A stretch of 64,000 nucleotides of DNA from Apostichopus japonicus (taxonomy: Eukaryota; Echinodermata; Holothuroidea; Aspidochirotida; Stichopodidae): contig NC_092572.1 of the NCBI RefSeq assembly GCF_037975245.1, forward strand, positions 31,531,989-31,595,988. The letters are read 5' to 3'. Below are positions 48,401 to 60,161 of this stretch, piece by piece; within the stretch, counting starts at the first letter, position 1, and the number at the start of each line of letters is the position of its first letter. The notes beneath the pieces are model-generated. The model was not told the origin of the DNA, searched no databases, and saw nothing but the letters and a program-made list of their open reading frames with translations. The position numbers were made by a program, and so were the translations under genes.

Positions 48401-51400
48401 GTCTAGTTTATTATTATATAATTTCTCTTAAAGTCTATGTCACTTTGCTGCCAATCACCGCAAATGCTAAAATAGCGAAATTTGAAGTTTGTACAGGTAC
48501 CACATATCCGAAACTTTCTCCTGCATACCCAGCTTATATGATGTGGAGATTATTCCAGCAGTTACAGCATAGCAGTTAGTGATATTACACTCCCCCATGG
48601 TAGAATTACTCCAACTTCATTCACGCTTCATGGGGGGGCCTTGTTTTTTTTACCCCCAAAAAATGATGCGAATGGGGTAAAAAAAAAAGTACTTTCCGGC
48701 TCCAATATACTCCCTATTTTGCCCGAATGGATCAATTTTTCCATAATGTTGATTTTAGTGGTTAGGCAAATAGTTTTCATGTCTGTCATGAGTCAAAAAT
48801 GTTAAATAATTGGGCAGAAGTAACTGAAATTGGCTCAACTCTAATGTTTCTACTATATTACCACGTTTGTGTAGCATCATATACACACTGTACAGTATGA
48901 ATATGGCTGAGCATGACATATGACACGAGCCATCCATAATTAAGAATTAAGACAATTTAAAAAAAAAAAATCCTTTTTCATGTAAAGGTAGTAGCTAATA
49001 CTTAGATGTAATTATATGCAAACATGAGTTTAAGATACATTCATGAAGCATTGTTTTTTTTTACCCCGGCATTGCTTCTTTTACCCCGAATTAAACAAAT
49101 TTTGGGGGGTAAAAAAAAACAACATTTTTTGCAAAAAACGACACTTTCCATTAACAAAAAAGTTATTTTAGTTAGATTCTCTTTAAAAGAATCCCACTCC
49201 ACACACTTGAACATTGGAACCGAAACGATACCTCTTACTCATCAATTTTTAGGGCAAACTTTAGGTAAATTGTTTTTTTTTTTTACCCCACTTGACTATA
49301 CTGTACTAGGGAATCACCTGTGCGTGTACTTGAGAGAGTAACTACAGTATGTTGCAGAAATGGAATTGCCAACTGCAAGTCGATTGTTTTGCCAATTTGC
49401 ACACATTACATCATTCACCCAATAGATGCGCTCAAAAAATGATGCTTTGAGTGAAAAACCGGTGAATATTTTAAACTAGATTGTACAAGCAGAAAACATC
49501 AAATGGGGACAAGTTTCACTTGGTTAGAAAGAGAAATAAGAACTATGGGGACAATGTATCAAAATCTTCCATCAGAAAATGCTTTAAATTGTTCACTAGA
49601 ATTATCCCTTTTTCATGCTCAGAATGAGTAAATAAAAGAGCATGATCAGAAACAATCTTTGCTACACCAATTTCTCAGACATACTAAATATACAGCAGTT
49701 TGATATCCATGTAACCACAATGGCCAAGTTACACCACATAAACATTAATATATGGTGTGTAAATACTACAGAAACCAATTACATACAATTTAACATACAG
49801 CGTAGGGAGGGCATACACTTTTCGACACATGTGCAGGCTTCTAGGATGGCAAGATCAATGAATGCATTAATTCGATTGTGGATACTGAGTGTGCTTTGCA
49901 CCTCTGATGCATCTTATCATCACTAAGAAAAGATGTTAACATCTCTAAAAGGATATGGTTCAGTAGTTGGGTCTGAAGAAAGGCATAGTCTTCAAATAAA
50001 AAGAGGGCAAAGAACAGCAGTTCAGGACTTCATTCAGGAATGCACACGACAACCACCAGCATGTCTCATTGTGTTCATGTGATGAATAACCTTCAAGAGT
50101 TACTACAAACAATGCACTAGTTTCTGAAGTATGCAAAATAAATTTCATTCCTGATAGTCAAAAGAGTTCTTGCAAGTTGAGTTTGACATGCAAATGTGCC
50201 AAATAGGTTTGAAGTTTTGGTTTACATCACTTGAACTTCACTAACATCATCATATATCAAAGCAACACAAACATTATGCATAGTTTGTACTATGCCTACT
50301 AATCCATTTCATCAGACCTATGGTCAAGGAAGTGTATGTGGCACAGAGCCCAGAAAGGATGTTTCAGTAATTATATTCCTTTGTTAAAGATACAATAACT
50401 TATGGAATGAGATTATGTTAGAAATAACAGTAGCTGAGCCTGTCGATCCCCGGATATCTTGGTATTCTCTATTAATGCTCCACATTTGATAGTTGTGACA
50501 CATAAATTAGGCTTAAAATATGGCAGAGGATCTTGAAAGAACAAAGATATGTTTACAGAGCATCTGTACTATGACAAACATTTTACAGGCTTTAAATCTA
50601 TCGGCCATTCCCAACCACATCAAAATGGCATATTCAGCCCAAGTGGTTGAAAGATCCTAAGCTATACCCTCAAACTTGCCCATGGAATTCAGTGCATTAC
50701 CAAACATAGCAACTAGGGTACTGTATTGCGAGTAACCATATCCTTCAATACAAAAATGCAACATGGCATTATCAGTTGAATGGCACATAGAAGCATATCA
50801 CAGCATGGTATTATACAGTGTATATGTATTCCACTATGGTGTGTAACTCTTACCATGTTTGTCAAATAACCTCATTGACTTCAAATATTTCTTGTTACAA
50901 CTGTGTTGTGAGGCAATGAGCTCTCTGCAGAAATTGAAAGTTGAGCGGTATCCATTCTGTGAGCAAATAAACATAAAAAGCAGAAAGATAGCTATCTAGA
51001 CAACATTATGCTCATCACTTAAAAGGTCAAAAAAAGTTGTGTCAAATAAAAGCAACTTTCATTTCTTGAAGATTTTTATAATACTGTGCAGCAGGGTCCT
51101 CTTTAATCTCTCCAGAAGGTAGTTTTAATAAAGAATTTTGAAAATGTCTGTATTACAAGGGATGTGTAGAAAGTTTATGAAAGCTCCATATGTGCAAGAT
51201 TCCTTGTTCTGTACATGGTTTTTTGAAGGGGGGGGGGGGTGCAGATGGGAGGTGTCTTGAGCAAGAGAGGTTGCCTCCCACAGACTGTTGCTTTAAATAA
51301 CATGTCTTTTTAATATCTTTGATCTTAGAGTATTGTCTCTTTCTGCCATGCCCATTGTACTTTTTTATCTGAATATAGGGCACCAGATTTGTAGGCCCCA

Positions 51401-53041
51401 AGCAGACAGTTTGACTCCATCAAAAATGGAAGGCCCAGTGTACCAGGTGTGCAGGTGTCATATTCCTCTTCCTGTACATGATTTTACATTAACAGGTTGC
51501 ATATCATTGCAATCTACAGGCAGCCTTCTACGAGACTTGCATGCAGTGATGTAGGTTACTCTAAACTTTTACTGTTAAATTACACAGTTAGTCGCTATCT
51601 ATCCTAATTTACCAGAAATGATCAACCTGTAGCGAATAGGTCTCTTCAATGCCCCTCTCCCCAACCCCTCCCCTGCATGTTATTGTGTTACAAAAAGCTC
51701 AGCCTAGTAGAGTACAGTGTGGTATTATATAAGGTCATGATCCAAACAAGCATGAAAATCAATTGTCCTAACCTGCAGTTTAATCTAAGTAGGAACTTCA
51801 CAGAACATCATAGTTTTTTTTAACTGTGGATCACACAGTGTGACAAAATGCATTACATTCATAATTCACAAAGCTCATACTGTAGTAGGTGAAGGGAGAA
51901 TCAGAATTTGTAGCTTCATTGAGTGTACTGTTTTAATTCATCCATGCCACTACACATTACAGTACCCTAGAAATGTAACCATACAAGAACACTAGAAATT
52001 GGCATATACTGTAAGTTCCTGCTAGGAGGAACTACTGTTAGTGGAAGCCGTGATTTCCATACTGTAAATCCCACCTTGGGATCATTCAGTGAAAGGTACC
52101 AAAGCAATCATGAGCATTCCATGTTGTGAAACAGAACAGCTATCTCTTGGAGCCAAATGCCAATGCAGAAAAATTAGCCACAGTTCAAATTATACATCAA
52201 TAAGGTTATAATTTCGGGCATGAAATAATGATAACCCGCACTTGACAGGACATACATGTGTAAGTACTTACAGATCACAGCGCACAGACCAAGACAATCT
52301 ACTTTACTGTGATCCAATTTCAGGAATTGGCATCGCAGTGCCAACCCCTAAACATGGTGCTAAAGAACAAAGTCACATATTCTCATTATTATTTTTTTAC
52401 TTTGTGTGATTATAAAAATTGGGTTTGAAGTTATTTGTGTGTAGTTTGGTAATCTTCAACTAGAGCATTGGCTACCTCAATCTGGAGGGGCTGGTGTAAA
52501 ATATGCTCTCTGAACACAAAAATGGCTTTTACCTTAAACTGTACTAAATGGTGGAACTGTGCATTCTCTCTGTGACCCCACAGAAGATAGGTCTTGAGGT
52601 GCAGTCTTCACACATAACTGGTTATGAAGTTACAGTGTTGCAGGAATCACACATGTTGGAGGTTGGGGCAACTGACTCAATGAAAGCATTGGTAAGCTTG
52701 GAACGAAGTGCCTGCCAAGCATTTGCAGCTTCTCTTCCTGTTTCTCCAGCCATCAGATGATGGTGATGATGATGATGATGATGACCACAGTGTGAATACT
52801 GAGTACTGGAGAGGGCTTGGATCACCTTAAAGGAGCTCCTCGGTAGCAGGTGGATATGGGTATGTCTCCCCAGCAAATAAACTGCTCTCAGGGTATGTCC
52901 TAGTCAAAGGGCCACTCCTCTCGTTCTGTTGACTACATCTTGTGTACTCAAACGAGGCCCTCGTCTGGGTCAGGTCGTCGTTTACCTTTATATGGAAAAA
53001 ATTTAATTTCTGTTTTTTCATTGGTGGCTTCAGAGGCATGA
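42363..53041 (-). CDS. KDZ-type (Kyakuja-Dileera-Zisupton) transposase gene, spliced; N-terminal region damaged
   Basis: Four C-terminal exons join in phase on the minus strand: 45315-45240, 44224-44044, 42759-42676, 42443-42363. They encode PVFHAYGHKLHCQ, then FGRTDGECMERLWSFLRKFS, ITKEMTQSHRIDLL and a helical tail with SWHEEAKTIL. This is the hallmark end of KDZ transposases, where DGE precedes ERLWS. N-terminal parts are seen at 52.5-53.04 kb and less surely at 51.3-51.6 and 50.9 kb. The middle (much of the catalytic core) was not located between 45.3 and 50.8 kb. The last exon found ends in mid-codon, so a further exon follows. Many introns in a transposase gene suggest an old or domesticated copy, but stops at the N-terminus argue for decay. 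Confidence 0.75.
42676..42759 (-). CDS. KDZ transposase exon
   Basis: The acceptor at CCAAATTTAG (not the nearer GCAG) keeps phase with the DGE exon. It encodes STLLCVSLQKAKDITKQSES and on: a coiled-coil-like helix. Donor GTAAGT. Confidence 0.7.
44044..44224 (-). CDS. KDZ transposase DGE/ERLWS exon
   Basis: Acceptor GGTGGTGTAG, donor GTGAGT. It encodes FGRTDGECMERLWSFLRKF, then ITKEMTQSHRIDLLSNALLH. The Glu of DGE is the conserved acidic position of the family. Confidence 0.88.
45240..45315 (-). CDS. KDZ transposase HAYGH exon
   Basis: Acceptor TTATCCACAAAG, donor CAG/GTAAAC. It encodes 25 residues ending PVFHAYGHKLHCQ, the KDZ motif that precedes DGE by a short spacer. In phase with the next exon. 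Confidence 0.85.
46346..46443. repeat. Degenerate GACA/GATA microsatellite
   Basis: Imperfect tetranucleotides (GACAGACG, TAGATAGACG, CAGATAGATGG) over about 100 bp. Confidence 0.85.
46757..47886. mobile_element. Non-autonomous hAT element hosting a second hAT element
   Basis: The ends CATGGGCGGCGAT and (reverse-complemented) CAGGGGCGGCGAT are flanked by ACTGTCAC (46749-46756) and ACTGCCAC (47887-47894), 7 of 8 identical. Without the insert the element is about 575 bp. It shares a module (TTTCCAGCGATCTGGGAGG, then GTGGCGCCAC) with the other hAT elements of the window. Confidence 0.88.
47197..47743. mobile_element. Nested non-autonomous hAT element (547 bp)
   Basis: Perfect 14-bp inverted ends (CATGGGCGCAGATC) and a perfect 8-bp duplication AGACGGAC (47189-47196 and 47744-47751). 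It lies inside the 46757-47886 element and carries the same CATTTCCGGCGATCTGGGAG module, so both come from one family and this one came later. Confidence 0.93.
48287..49294. mobile_element. Candidate inverted-repeat element rich in GGGGTAAAAAA
   Basis: The left side begins CAGTTGGGGTAAAAAA and the right side, reverse-complemented, begins CAAGTGGGGTAAAAAA. More copies of GGGGTAAAAAA occur in both orientations at 48316, 48637-48690 and 49061-49117. No matching target duplication. The structure suggests a foldback or a MITE, but not a defined family. Confidence 0.45.
50854..50956 (-). CDS. Possible KDZ gene exon
   Basis: Acceptor TTTGCTCACAG, donor CATG/GTAAGA. An open, protein-like segment (YRSTFNFCRELIASQ, then YLKSMRLFDKHG) lies between good borders. 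I cannot place it firmly in the KDZ domain order. Confidence 0.45.
51340..51570 (-). pseudogene. Possible KDZ N-terminal remnant in shifting frames
   Basis: Protein-like pieces occur in three frames in succession: KSRRRLPVDCNDMQPV, then TPAHLVHWAF, then LLGAYKSGALYSD. They resemble the stretch after the CxC domain of KDZ proteins. The frame changes mean either decay or sequence error. Confidence 0.35.
52460..53041 (-). pseudogene. KDZ N-terminal exon with CxC-like zinc motif, broken
   Basis: From ATG at 53041 the frame reads MPLKPPMKKQ, then RASFEYTR, then TYPESSLFAG, like KDZ N-termini. A change of frame near 52850 leads to a His run from a CAT repeat, then WQALRSKLTNAFIE and CDSCNTVTS. A TAA interrupts before CEDC and FCG. 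Another frame then gives FHHLVQFK before a GTAAAA donor. The pairs of Cys with 2-residue spacing match the CxC domain of the family. At least three lesions make the start of this gene a probable pseudogene, unless the assembly has errors. Confidence 0.6.
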
Positions 53042-54727
53042 TACTCTGTGAAAAGATGATGACAAGTATTTTTTTATGTTTTCTTACAATCCTGTACATG
53101 TCTAGCAGTTGGTTTTACTTTTCTTTGGTTATATTGCCACATGGAAGCTTGAATGACTTCTTGTAATTTGGCAAAAAACACAGGCATTATTTTAGAGCTT
53201 TAGAGTCTCTTCTAGGTTCAGAGGGATGCTGAGTAACCAACGTAACATTTTATCGAAGTGGTGAGTAAGCACGACTTTCTATACAAATTTGACGTGAGAA
53301 AGCTTCTCCTCTGTTGTACAATATAACAGCAGTGAAAATATGTGAGTCATTTAACTACATTGGAAGTAGTTTCAAGATATAAAAGATATTATTTCTATGC
53401 ATGATGCAATTGTCGTGTACATACACATTTCACATTCAAACTTCAACTGATATCAAAAAAAAATACTGAGTAAATAGCAATGGGCTCATACAATAAGTTG
53501 GCGAAAGCCTATTAGTACTACAGATACTGCGTTTAGTTTGTTTAAGTACTTAAACCAAAAGATGAATCACAGGAAAGATAAAGTACATGAAACCTTCAAG
53601 AAAAAAAAATACCACATTACATTTGAATTTTTTTCCAATTTTAACAACCATTATAACAGGTTGTTTCTGGTTTTAAGATATTGTGTACATATGAGGTCAT
53701 ATTTTGACCCCTCTTGACCCAAATGACCTGTGATCTCCATTAAAAGGAAAAGGCTACTTGTACTCAGTATGGAACACCTTCCCTACACGCTACAATTTAC
53801 TAAACATGAGATATGCCTCCAAGTTTCCTTTGAACATGTGATATTAAAGTAACAAGGTTTTTACAATCTGACCCAGTCTGACCTCCACACAATAAAAAAC
53901 GGTGCTCAATGTGGTCCACCTGCATACCAAATTAAAGATTTGTCAAATCGTCTCTTGAGGTATGATGCTTACAATGTTTTCACAATTTGACCACTGTTGA
54001 CCCAAATGACCTCTGATCTTCACTACAACTCACAAAAATAATAGGCGTCTGGTACTCAATTTGGTGGTACACCTTCATATCGCACATGTGATTTCTTCAC
54101 TTCTTGCCAGACGCTAATTGAACTTGACTACCCTTCTTGTGGGCCTATACTGTATTGAAGTACATAACAATTATATACTGCACCGTCGGATATTGGGAAA
54201 TAACAGCTATGTGCCGCCATGGGATATGTCACATGACTCGTGCACACCCACTGGCTGACAGATTTCTCCTGGTTTTTCAAACTGTCTGGTTACCAGCAAC
54301 TTAATGTAATCACCAATTGTGATGATCACACATACTGTAAACAAATTAGCAGTGACATTATTTTAGTTGCATACAGATTGAGAAGCTGAAGTTTATCACC
54401 CCTTTGATAACTAGCTAGAGCAGACATTTCTTAAGGGGCAAATTTCATTTTCTAATGCACAGAAGACCTATCCTAGGCTTAGCAGGTTAGACTAAATGAT
54501 AATAGACTAGATAATATACGAAGAATAAAACACCGTACCCAGCGATACTTCAATGACGCCTAGGTCTGCATGTTGTTGTATTATGAGGATTTGTGTTGAA
54601 AACTGCACCACCTTGATTGAATAATTGGCATTTGCAAAAAAAGAAAACAAATGTGCTATACTGTATGTAGGACACACCTTTAATGTCTTTGAGACTTTGA
54701 CATGCTTTCAGTGCTTTCTACTGTAGT
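53042..54727. other. No supported gene
   Basis: AT-rich sequence upstream of the KDZ ATG; a promoter could lie here, but I see no convincing element. Repeats with GACC/TGACC words (53700-54010) look like diverged tandem copies. Confidence 0.4.
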
Positions 54728-55836
54728 CACTTCGCCCAACAACCATTTCGCCCAACTGCCATTTCGCCCAACCAGCCTGGTCATTTCGCCCAACCAGCCT
54801 GGTCATTTCGCCCAACCAGCATGGTCATTTCGCCCAACCATCATAGTCATTTCGCCCAACCAGCATGGTCATTTCGCCCAACCGTGTTGGTCATTTCGCC
54901 CAACCTTATTTTTACTAATATTCAGTCAGCATAATATTACTTTTTCTATTCCACTAGTTCAATTTGATTTATTTTGGGTTAGGTTACTTCATAATAGGTA
55001 AATCAAAAAGTAAGGTCCGCTCGATATCGATCGGAGTCTGAGCAGTTATTTTGGGTATAATGGGAGGATTACACTACTTTAGGCGTTTACGCATACAATG
55101 GAAGTTATATTATTATACAAACACAGGGGAATCGGTCTTCATGAAAACCTATCAAACCTTACCCCTAAAACACTGATCCATCCTACTGACTAACAATTCC
55201 CGAACGTTTCCTTATTAAATTAAAAATATATATATAAAATTGAATTACTATATTTAATCAATGTAACCACTTTATCAATGTAACCACATATGTCATCACA
55301 TATGTAATCAATTTAACCACCACTTCAAGTTTCCTTAATACTTGGTTCGTATCCCGTAACGTTAACAATTCCCGAACGTTTACTATATCAAACCTAACCC
55401 CTAAAACACTGATCCATCCTCAAGATTCCTTAATATTCGGTTCGTATCCTGTAACATTAAACATTCCTGAACGTTTCCTTACTAAAGTTATACAAAGTAA
55501 AGGACTTCAAGTTTCCTTAATATTCCTTAATATTCGAACGTTTACTATCAAACCTAACCCCTAACACACTGATCAATCCTCAAGTTTCTTTAACATTCCG
55601 TTCGTATCCTGTAACGTTAACAATTCCCGAACGTTTCCTTTTGAAATATCATATTTAATCAAGGTTGGGCGAAATGACCAGACTGGTTAGGCGAAATGAC
55701 CAGGCTGGTTGGGCGAAATGACCAGGCTGGTTGGGCAAAATGACCAGGCTGGTTGGGCGAAATGACCAGGCTGGTTGGGCGAAATGGTAAGGTTGGGCGA
55801 AATGGCAGTTGGGCGAAATGGTTGTTGGGCGAAGTG
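54728..55836. mobile_element. Foldback-like element with tandem-repeat inverted ends
   Basis: 54728-54905 holds about eight units of CATTTCGCCCAACCAGCCTG (22 bp). 55663-55836 holds the same units in reverse complement. The outermost 46 bp match in order on both sides (CACTTCGCCCAAC, AACC, CATTTCGCCCAACTGCC). The roughly 760-bp centre has its own repeats (CGAACGTTT, AAACCTAACCCCTAA, each 3-5 times). No protein frame and no clear target duplication. Confidence 0.85.
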
Positions 55837-58800
55837 TCCTGCTTCCCTTTCAGTTAGGTTTATCACAAACAGTGACCATTTTTGTTTCCTAGCATTATAC
55901 AATTTCCACAGTAGGTTAATATAAATATTTATGCCTATATCATATATGCGAGTAGGAGAACCCCTTCTCGTCAATCTAGCACCAAACTCAAAAGAAAACA
56001 AATCCTATTTCCTCTGCCTTAATTGCGTTACATTTTCCCCCTTCAAATAACATACAAGTGTTCCAGAGTTGTTTCTCATGCATTTAGTATATAGTTTACT
56101 GCTCAGTTCAAACCAAACGGTTATACTTTTCAGTGGCAAGGTATTAATGATTGCATAAAGTACCTGTTTTTTTTCCGCGACTTTAGGGCAAGGGTGGATA
56201 ATTTGGTGCTACGTTGCTTAGAAGTGATTCACCTTCTGGTACATAGGCCTATATATTACTGTGTAAATTGTATAACACCAGGAGTGCCTGTCTATCGGCT
56301 TAATGACAGTTTAGGCCTAACCTAAATGTCACAAAAATATCTATGGTTTTTTCAACTACATACGACTTTAGGAATTAGGGTCAAAAGGGGTACTTACCAC
56401 TTAGAATAGTGCATGCCTTTCCTCCATGTTAACACCATGGCGGTATAGCACTTTTTCTACTGTATGATGGCGGTAAGAGTACATAACTGTGGGTAGGGGT
56501 AATGTTAGTATGTAGGTTAGGAATAACAAGGAACGGATTGTTAGGATGGGGTAATGATGGGCTAGGGAACAAGAAATTCCCAGAATTATGAGGTAATTAG
56601 GAATAGTTGTAAAGCTTTGTTAGGACAACTTATGATTCAAGCACTGTTCAATGTTCAGCACATGCACTGTATATTGCTCCACTTCACACTACCAATTAGG
56701 GCCCGTCTGTCCCCAAATAGGTCTTCTAAAGTTCTAATTTCCAAATCAACAACTAGAATCTCCCAATTTTTATTTTAATTCAATTACTTCGACCAACCTT
56801 TGAACATTTGAAGACGGTATACCTCTCCTTCCATGCGATTTAAAGTAAGTTTCACGGGTGCATTCCTGTACACCAGTGTTAAGTCCTTCCAAAAATGTAA
56901 GTTCCGCCAGAGATGGTGCCATGGGGGAAATGCTCGAATCCTATGGGGGAAATGCTCGAATCCTATGGCGGAAAGGTATGGCGGCATGTACCTAGGCTAT
57001 GGCGGAATGGCACTAGACCTAGATTCGGGTTAAATACTACTATAAGTTTACTTTTGTTAGGGAAAAACCTTAGGTACCTGGCATAGAGACTGCACGACTT
57101 TAATAACCTACTGTAGGCCTAGTGGGACTTGTGTTCAATTCTGACCATCAAACACTCCTGCATTTGCAAAAACCAACGCACGATGCAGGGTATACTAGTA
57201 CTAGTACTAGTAGCATGGACACTTCGAAGTTCGGACACCTAAGCCTATAAAACTATATCTTCTGGTATAAATCACCTGAAAATATACTTGATATGGTGGG
57301 AAAAGTGTGCCATAGTACGATACAGGGCCAAACGTTCTTTCCTGCAATCTGTTTTCACGTTGTATTCCAAGAAGATTCTTTGTGATTGTGGAACTGGTGT
57401 TTCTTTGCTAGAATATTGCGAAGTTCGGACACCCGGCCCACATTACCTGCTTGAAGGTAGCGGACATTAGTAGCGGACATTAGTAGCGGACAATAAGAGC
57501 AGATAATAAGGAGAAAAGCGGAGGGCGCCATCTATTTTCTAGCGGACAATAACCAACGGTGAAGGTGCAGTGGTACTCAATAATTGTTTGTAAATCAAAT
57601 TTAAGACAATTCATCCCAAAAATGAAATGTTTATAATAGTAACCTATCGAAAGTCCCGTATACTGGTCTCCATACATTAATATTCTAAAAGCATTTCATT
57701 GAATTTTCAAATCAAGGAGTTTAATTAGTTTTAGCTTCTTCAGCTGACAACAGCTTTGTCTCTAAACTTGTGATTATTAAAAGGAAGTAATAGAATCTTC
57801 CTTTTTTACTAATACTGCCATTGAAATATAAAACTTATTTCTGTTAGAATGTCTCATATGAATACGAAATAAAACAATCGTGCCCTAGAAATTGACTGTT
57901 AATAGTTATGCTCGAATAGTCGTCATACACAAGTTAGACGTGGGACTATACATTCCCAGGTCCATTCAACCGTTTCTAAACATGAGGCGCTACAAGAGGA
58001 CCACACTACTAACATTACACCCGTAAGGGTATTTAAACCAAATATTTATTTTCTATTTCTTTTAGCCTTACCTTGTTACGTACATCATGTAAGGGCACGA
58101 TAATAATTCTACAGTATGCTAGAATTTTATAGAGCCAAAAAGTGCGGAGGTTAAGGTAGTCGCGGGATAAATCATCCTTCTAGTACCCAGTCTGTCCAGG
58201 CACTCAAGACGATTTATCTGTACCTTACTCATGTGTTAGCTCTTAACTCCTTATAGACTCTTTCCTGTCATATCATTGTCCCTTAGGGGAAACTATTTAC
58301 ACATTGTAATTACTTAAAATCTGTTCATTTTTGTCAATAGGTACCCAAGTATTGACAGATAGGTATTGAAATGAGGTTTTAATTTTTATAATTTTTTATA
58401 ATTAAGCTGATAAGATATGCAAATATGCAAATGAGGTTATGATACAAACAATGTACTTTTTTTGCCCATTTGAAATTATTTTGACGAAATTTGCTGGACT
58501 TTTGATAGTTTGATGAGTTCAAGACATGTTATTTCATAAGTAAAGTATAATTTGATGTTTGAATGTGAGGAATATGACTGATTCCCCCCCCCCCCCCTCC
58601 AAACAAACAAATGTATTCTGTAATACAATGGTAGCCATGCGTAACGGTAAGTCTATATATACCAATTGCGCTACATACACAATACATAGTACATACTGTA
58701 CAGTGTGCAACTATGCGGCTTACCGTATCAGAATTTCAGAATTTCATCGTCAGAATCTTCTTCTCCAACGGCTGGATGGTCAAATTGCCCATAAAAAGAA

Positions 58801-59747
58801 GGTCTAACGCCTCTAAGAAGTATTTAGCCATGATAATATGTGCTAAATAGTTACAGTTTCAATTACGTGAGTGATTGCATAGGTCAACTGTGGTTGACCG
58901 AAATTATATACCGTAGAAATGCTCGAGTTGAATTGCTAGGGATTACTCACAAAGTGGAGGCGCTATTGCTAAATCGTTTTTATGTAGACTGGCGTTTCAG
59001 TGTGGCGCTTCTGGAGAGCTAAAAATCTACTCTGTAGGGTGAGGCATTCTGGAGAAAAAATTTCGGAAATCTGACAGTGTTTTGGCCTAAACTTAGACCA
59101 AAAAATGTCATTTTTGACATATTTTCCCCAATTATAGAGCCATCTCTCTACATATGCCTGTGAGACTTCTGATTTGATTCCTTGTATGTATTAGCTAATT
59201 GTATAAGATAAGGTCAGTTAACTTGACATTTTTCACTGTTCTCAACATTTTTTTGAAAAAATGTCAAAACGACCGGTTTTTTGCATGTAAAGAAATCTTT
59301 GAAGACAAAAAAAAAAAAAAAAAGGTCCATGTGACCCCCTCGGAAAAAAAGGTTGTTTATTGATGCAGGCTGTCTTACGTGCAAAATAAAGCTATAGGAA
59401 GCTCCCTAGTGTATTCCTATCTCGAGTAATGATTTTCTAAACACATGGGAGTTTTGAAGGTTCAAATACGCACAGTAATATGTGACAATCATATACACGC
59501 GTACTCGTAAGTATGGATGTGTACTCGGTCACCTATCCGGGACCTTGTAACTCATACTCATATTTGTACTAGGAACCTTGTACCCATATCAGTACCAGCA
59601 TACTGGTCATTGGTGATTAAAAACACGAACTCTCGTATCTTTCCTACGTGTATAATAATGCAGTTTAGTATTGTTTGTGATGATTCCTAGAGTAACGATG
59701 GATTTTCTGACTGATCATCGCTGTGCATCGCTTGCATTATCCCCGAT
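55837..59747. other. No supported gene; short repeats
   Basis: Minor repeats only: GAAATGCTCGAATCCTATGG twice (56928-56965), TAGCGGACATTAG twice and related units (57460-57550), GAAGTTCGGACACC twice (57224 and 57420). A poly-C run lies at about 58586-58598 and an A18 run at about 59308-59324. Confidence 0.5.
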
Positions 59748-59797
59748 CGTGCATTAATCCTGTGAGTAGCGCACGCTAGACCGTTGATTAACCCCTT
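59748..59797. repeat. Dispersed repeat copy
   Basis: GCATTAATCCTGTGAGTAGC and GACCGTTGATTAACCCC match, reversed, the right half of the intronic repeat at 11840-11886. Confidence 0.65.
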
Positions 59798-59819
59798 ATT
59801 TTCAATTTTCCACAACTCT

Positions 59820-59908
59820 GTAATTGGACAACATACATTGATCTTGGAGTGACTCGAACTCGGGACCTTATGATTGAAAGGCACTGGCGTTAACCACCGA
59901 GCTACAGA
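59820..59908 (-). repeat. tRNA-derived SINE-like sequence
   Basis: On the minus strand: TGTAGCTCGGTGGTTAACGC (an A-box with D-loop GGTGGTTAA), then CCTTTCAATCATAAGG, then GAGTTCGAGTCAC (a B-box). Spacing fits a tRNA. The acceptor stem and D-stem do not pair fully, so I call a tRNA-derived repeat and not a working tRNA gene. It lies next to the dispersed repeat at 59748. Confidence 0.55.
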
Positions 59909-60161
59909 AGAAATCATTACATACGGTGTGATGGTGGGCTGGTTCCAAGTGTCCATCTCCTGACAGATATCTCAATGTTGCACACGTTCCTGCTCAACTG
60001 TACCAAAATAATAGTTATGGTTTATATTAATCATACTTAGAGCATAAACGTAGATGTATACAATATATAAGTAAGCAGCATAGCAACATTAACCAGCCCT
60101 TAGTTGGTGGCGATCCCTATTTGGACATTTCTTTGTTGGGGCGCCAGTCAGAAGCCACAGT

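Noticed and set aside
54702-55001. Open frame rich in HFAQP/SPNQPGHF
   Set aside because: Translation of the 22-bp tandem arm of the foldback-like element; the same word appears on the opposite strand at 55687-56001.
54728-55836. Short regularly repeated units resembling a CRISPR array
   Set aside because: Units are directly tandem with no unique spacers, mirrored on both sides, in a eukaryotic genome.
59825-59905. Functional tRNA gene
   Set aside because: Boxes are present but the acceptor and D-stems do not pair properly, and it neighbours a dispersed repeat.
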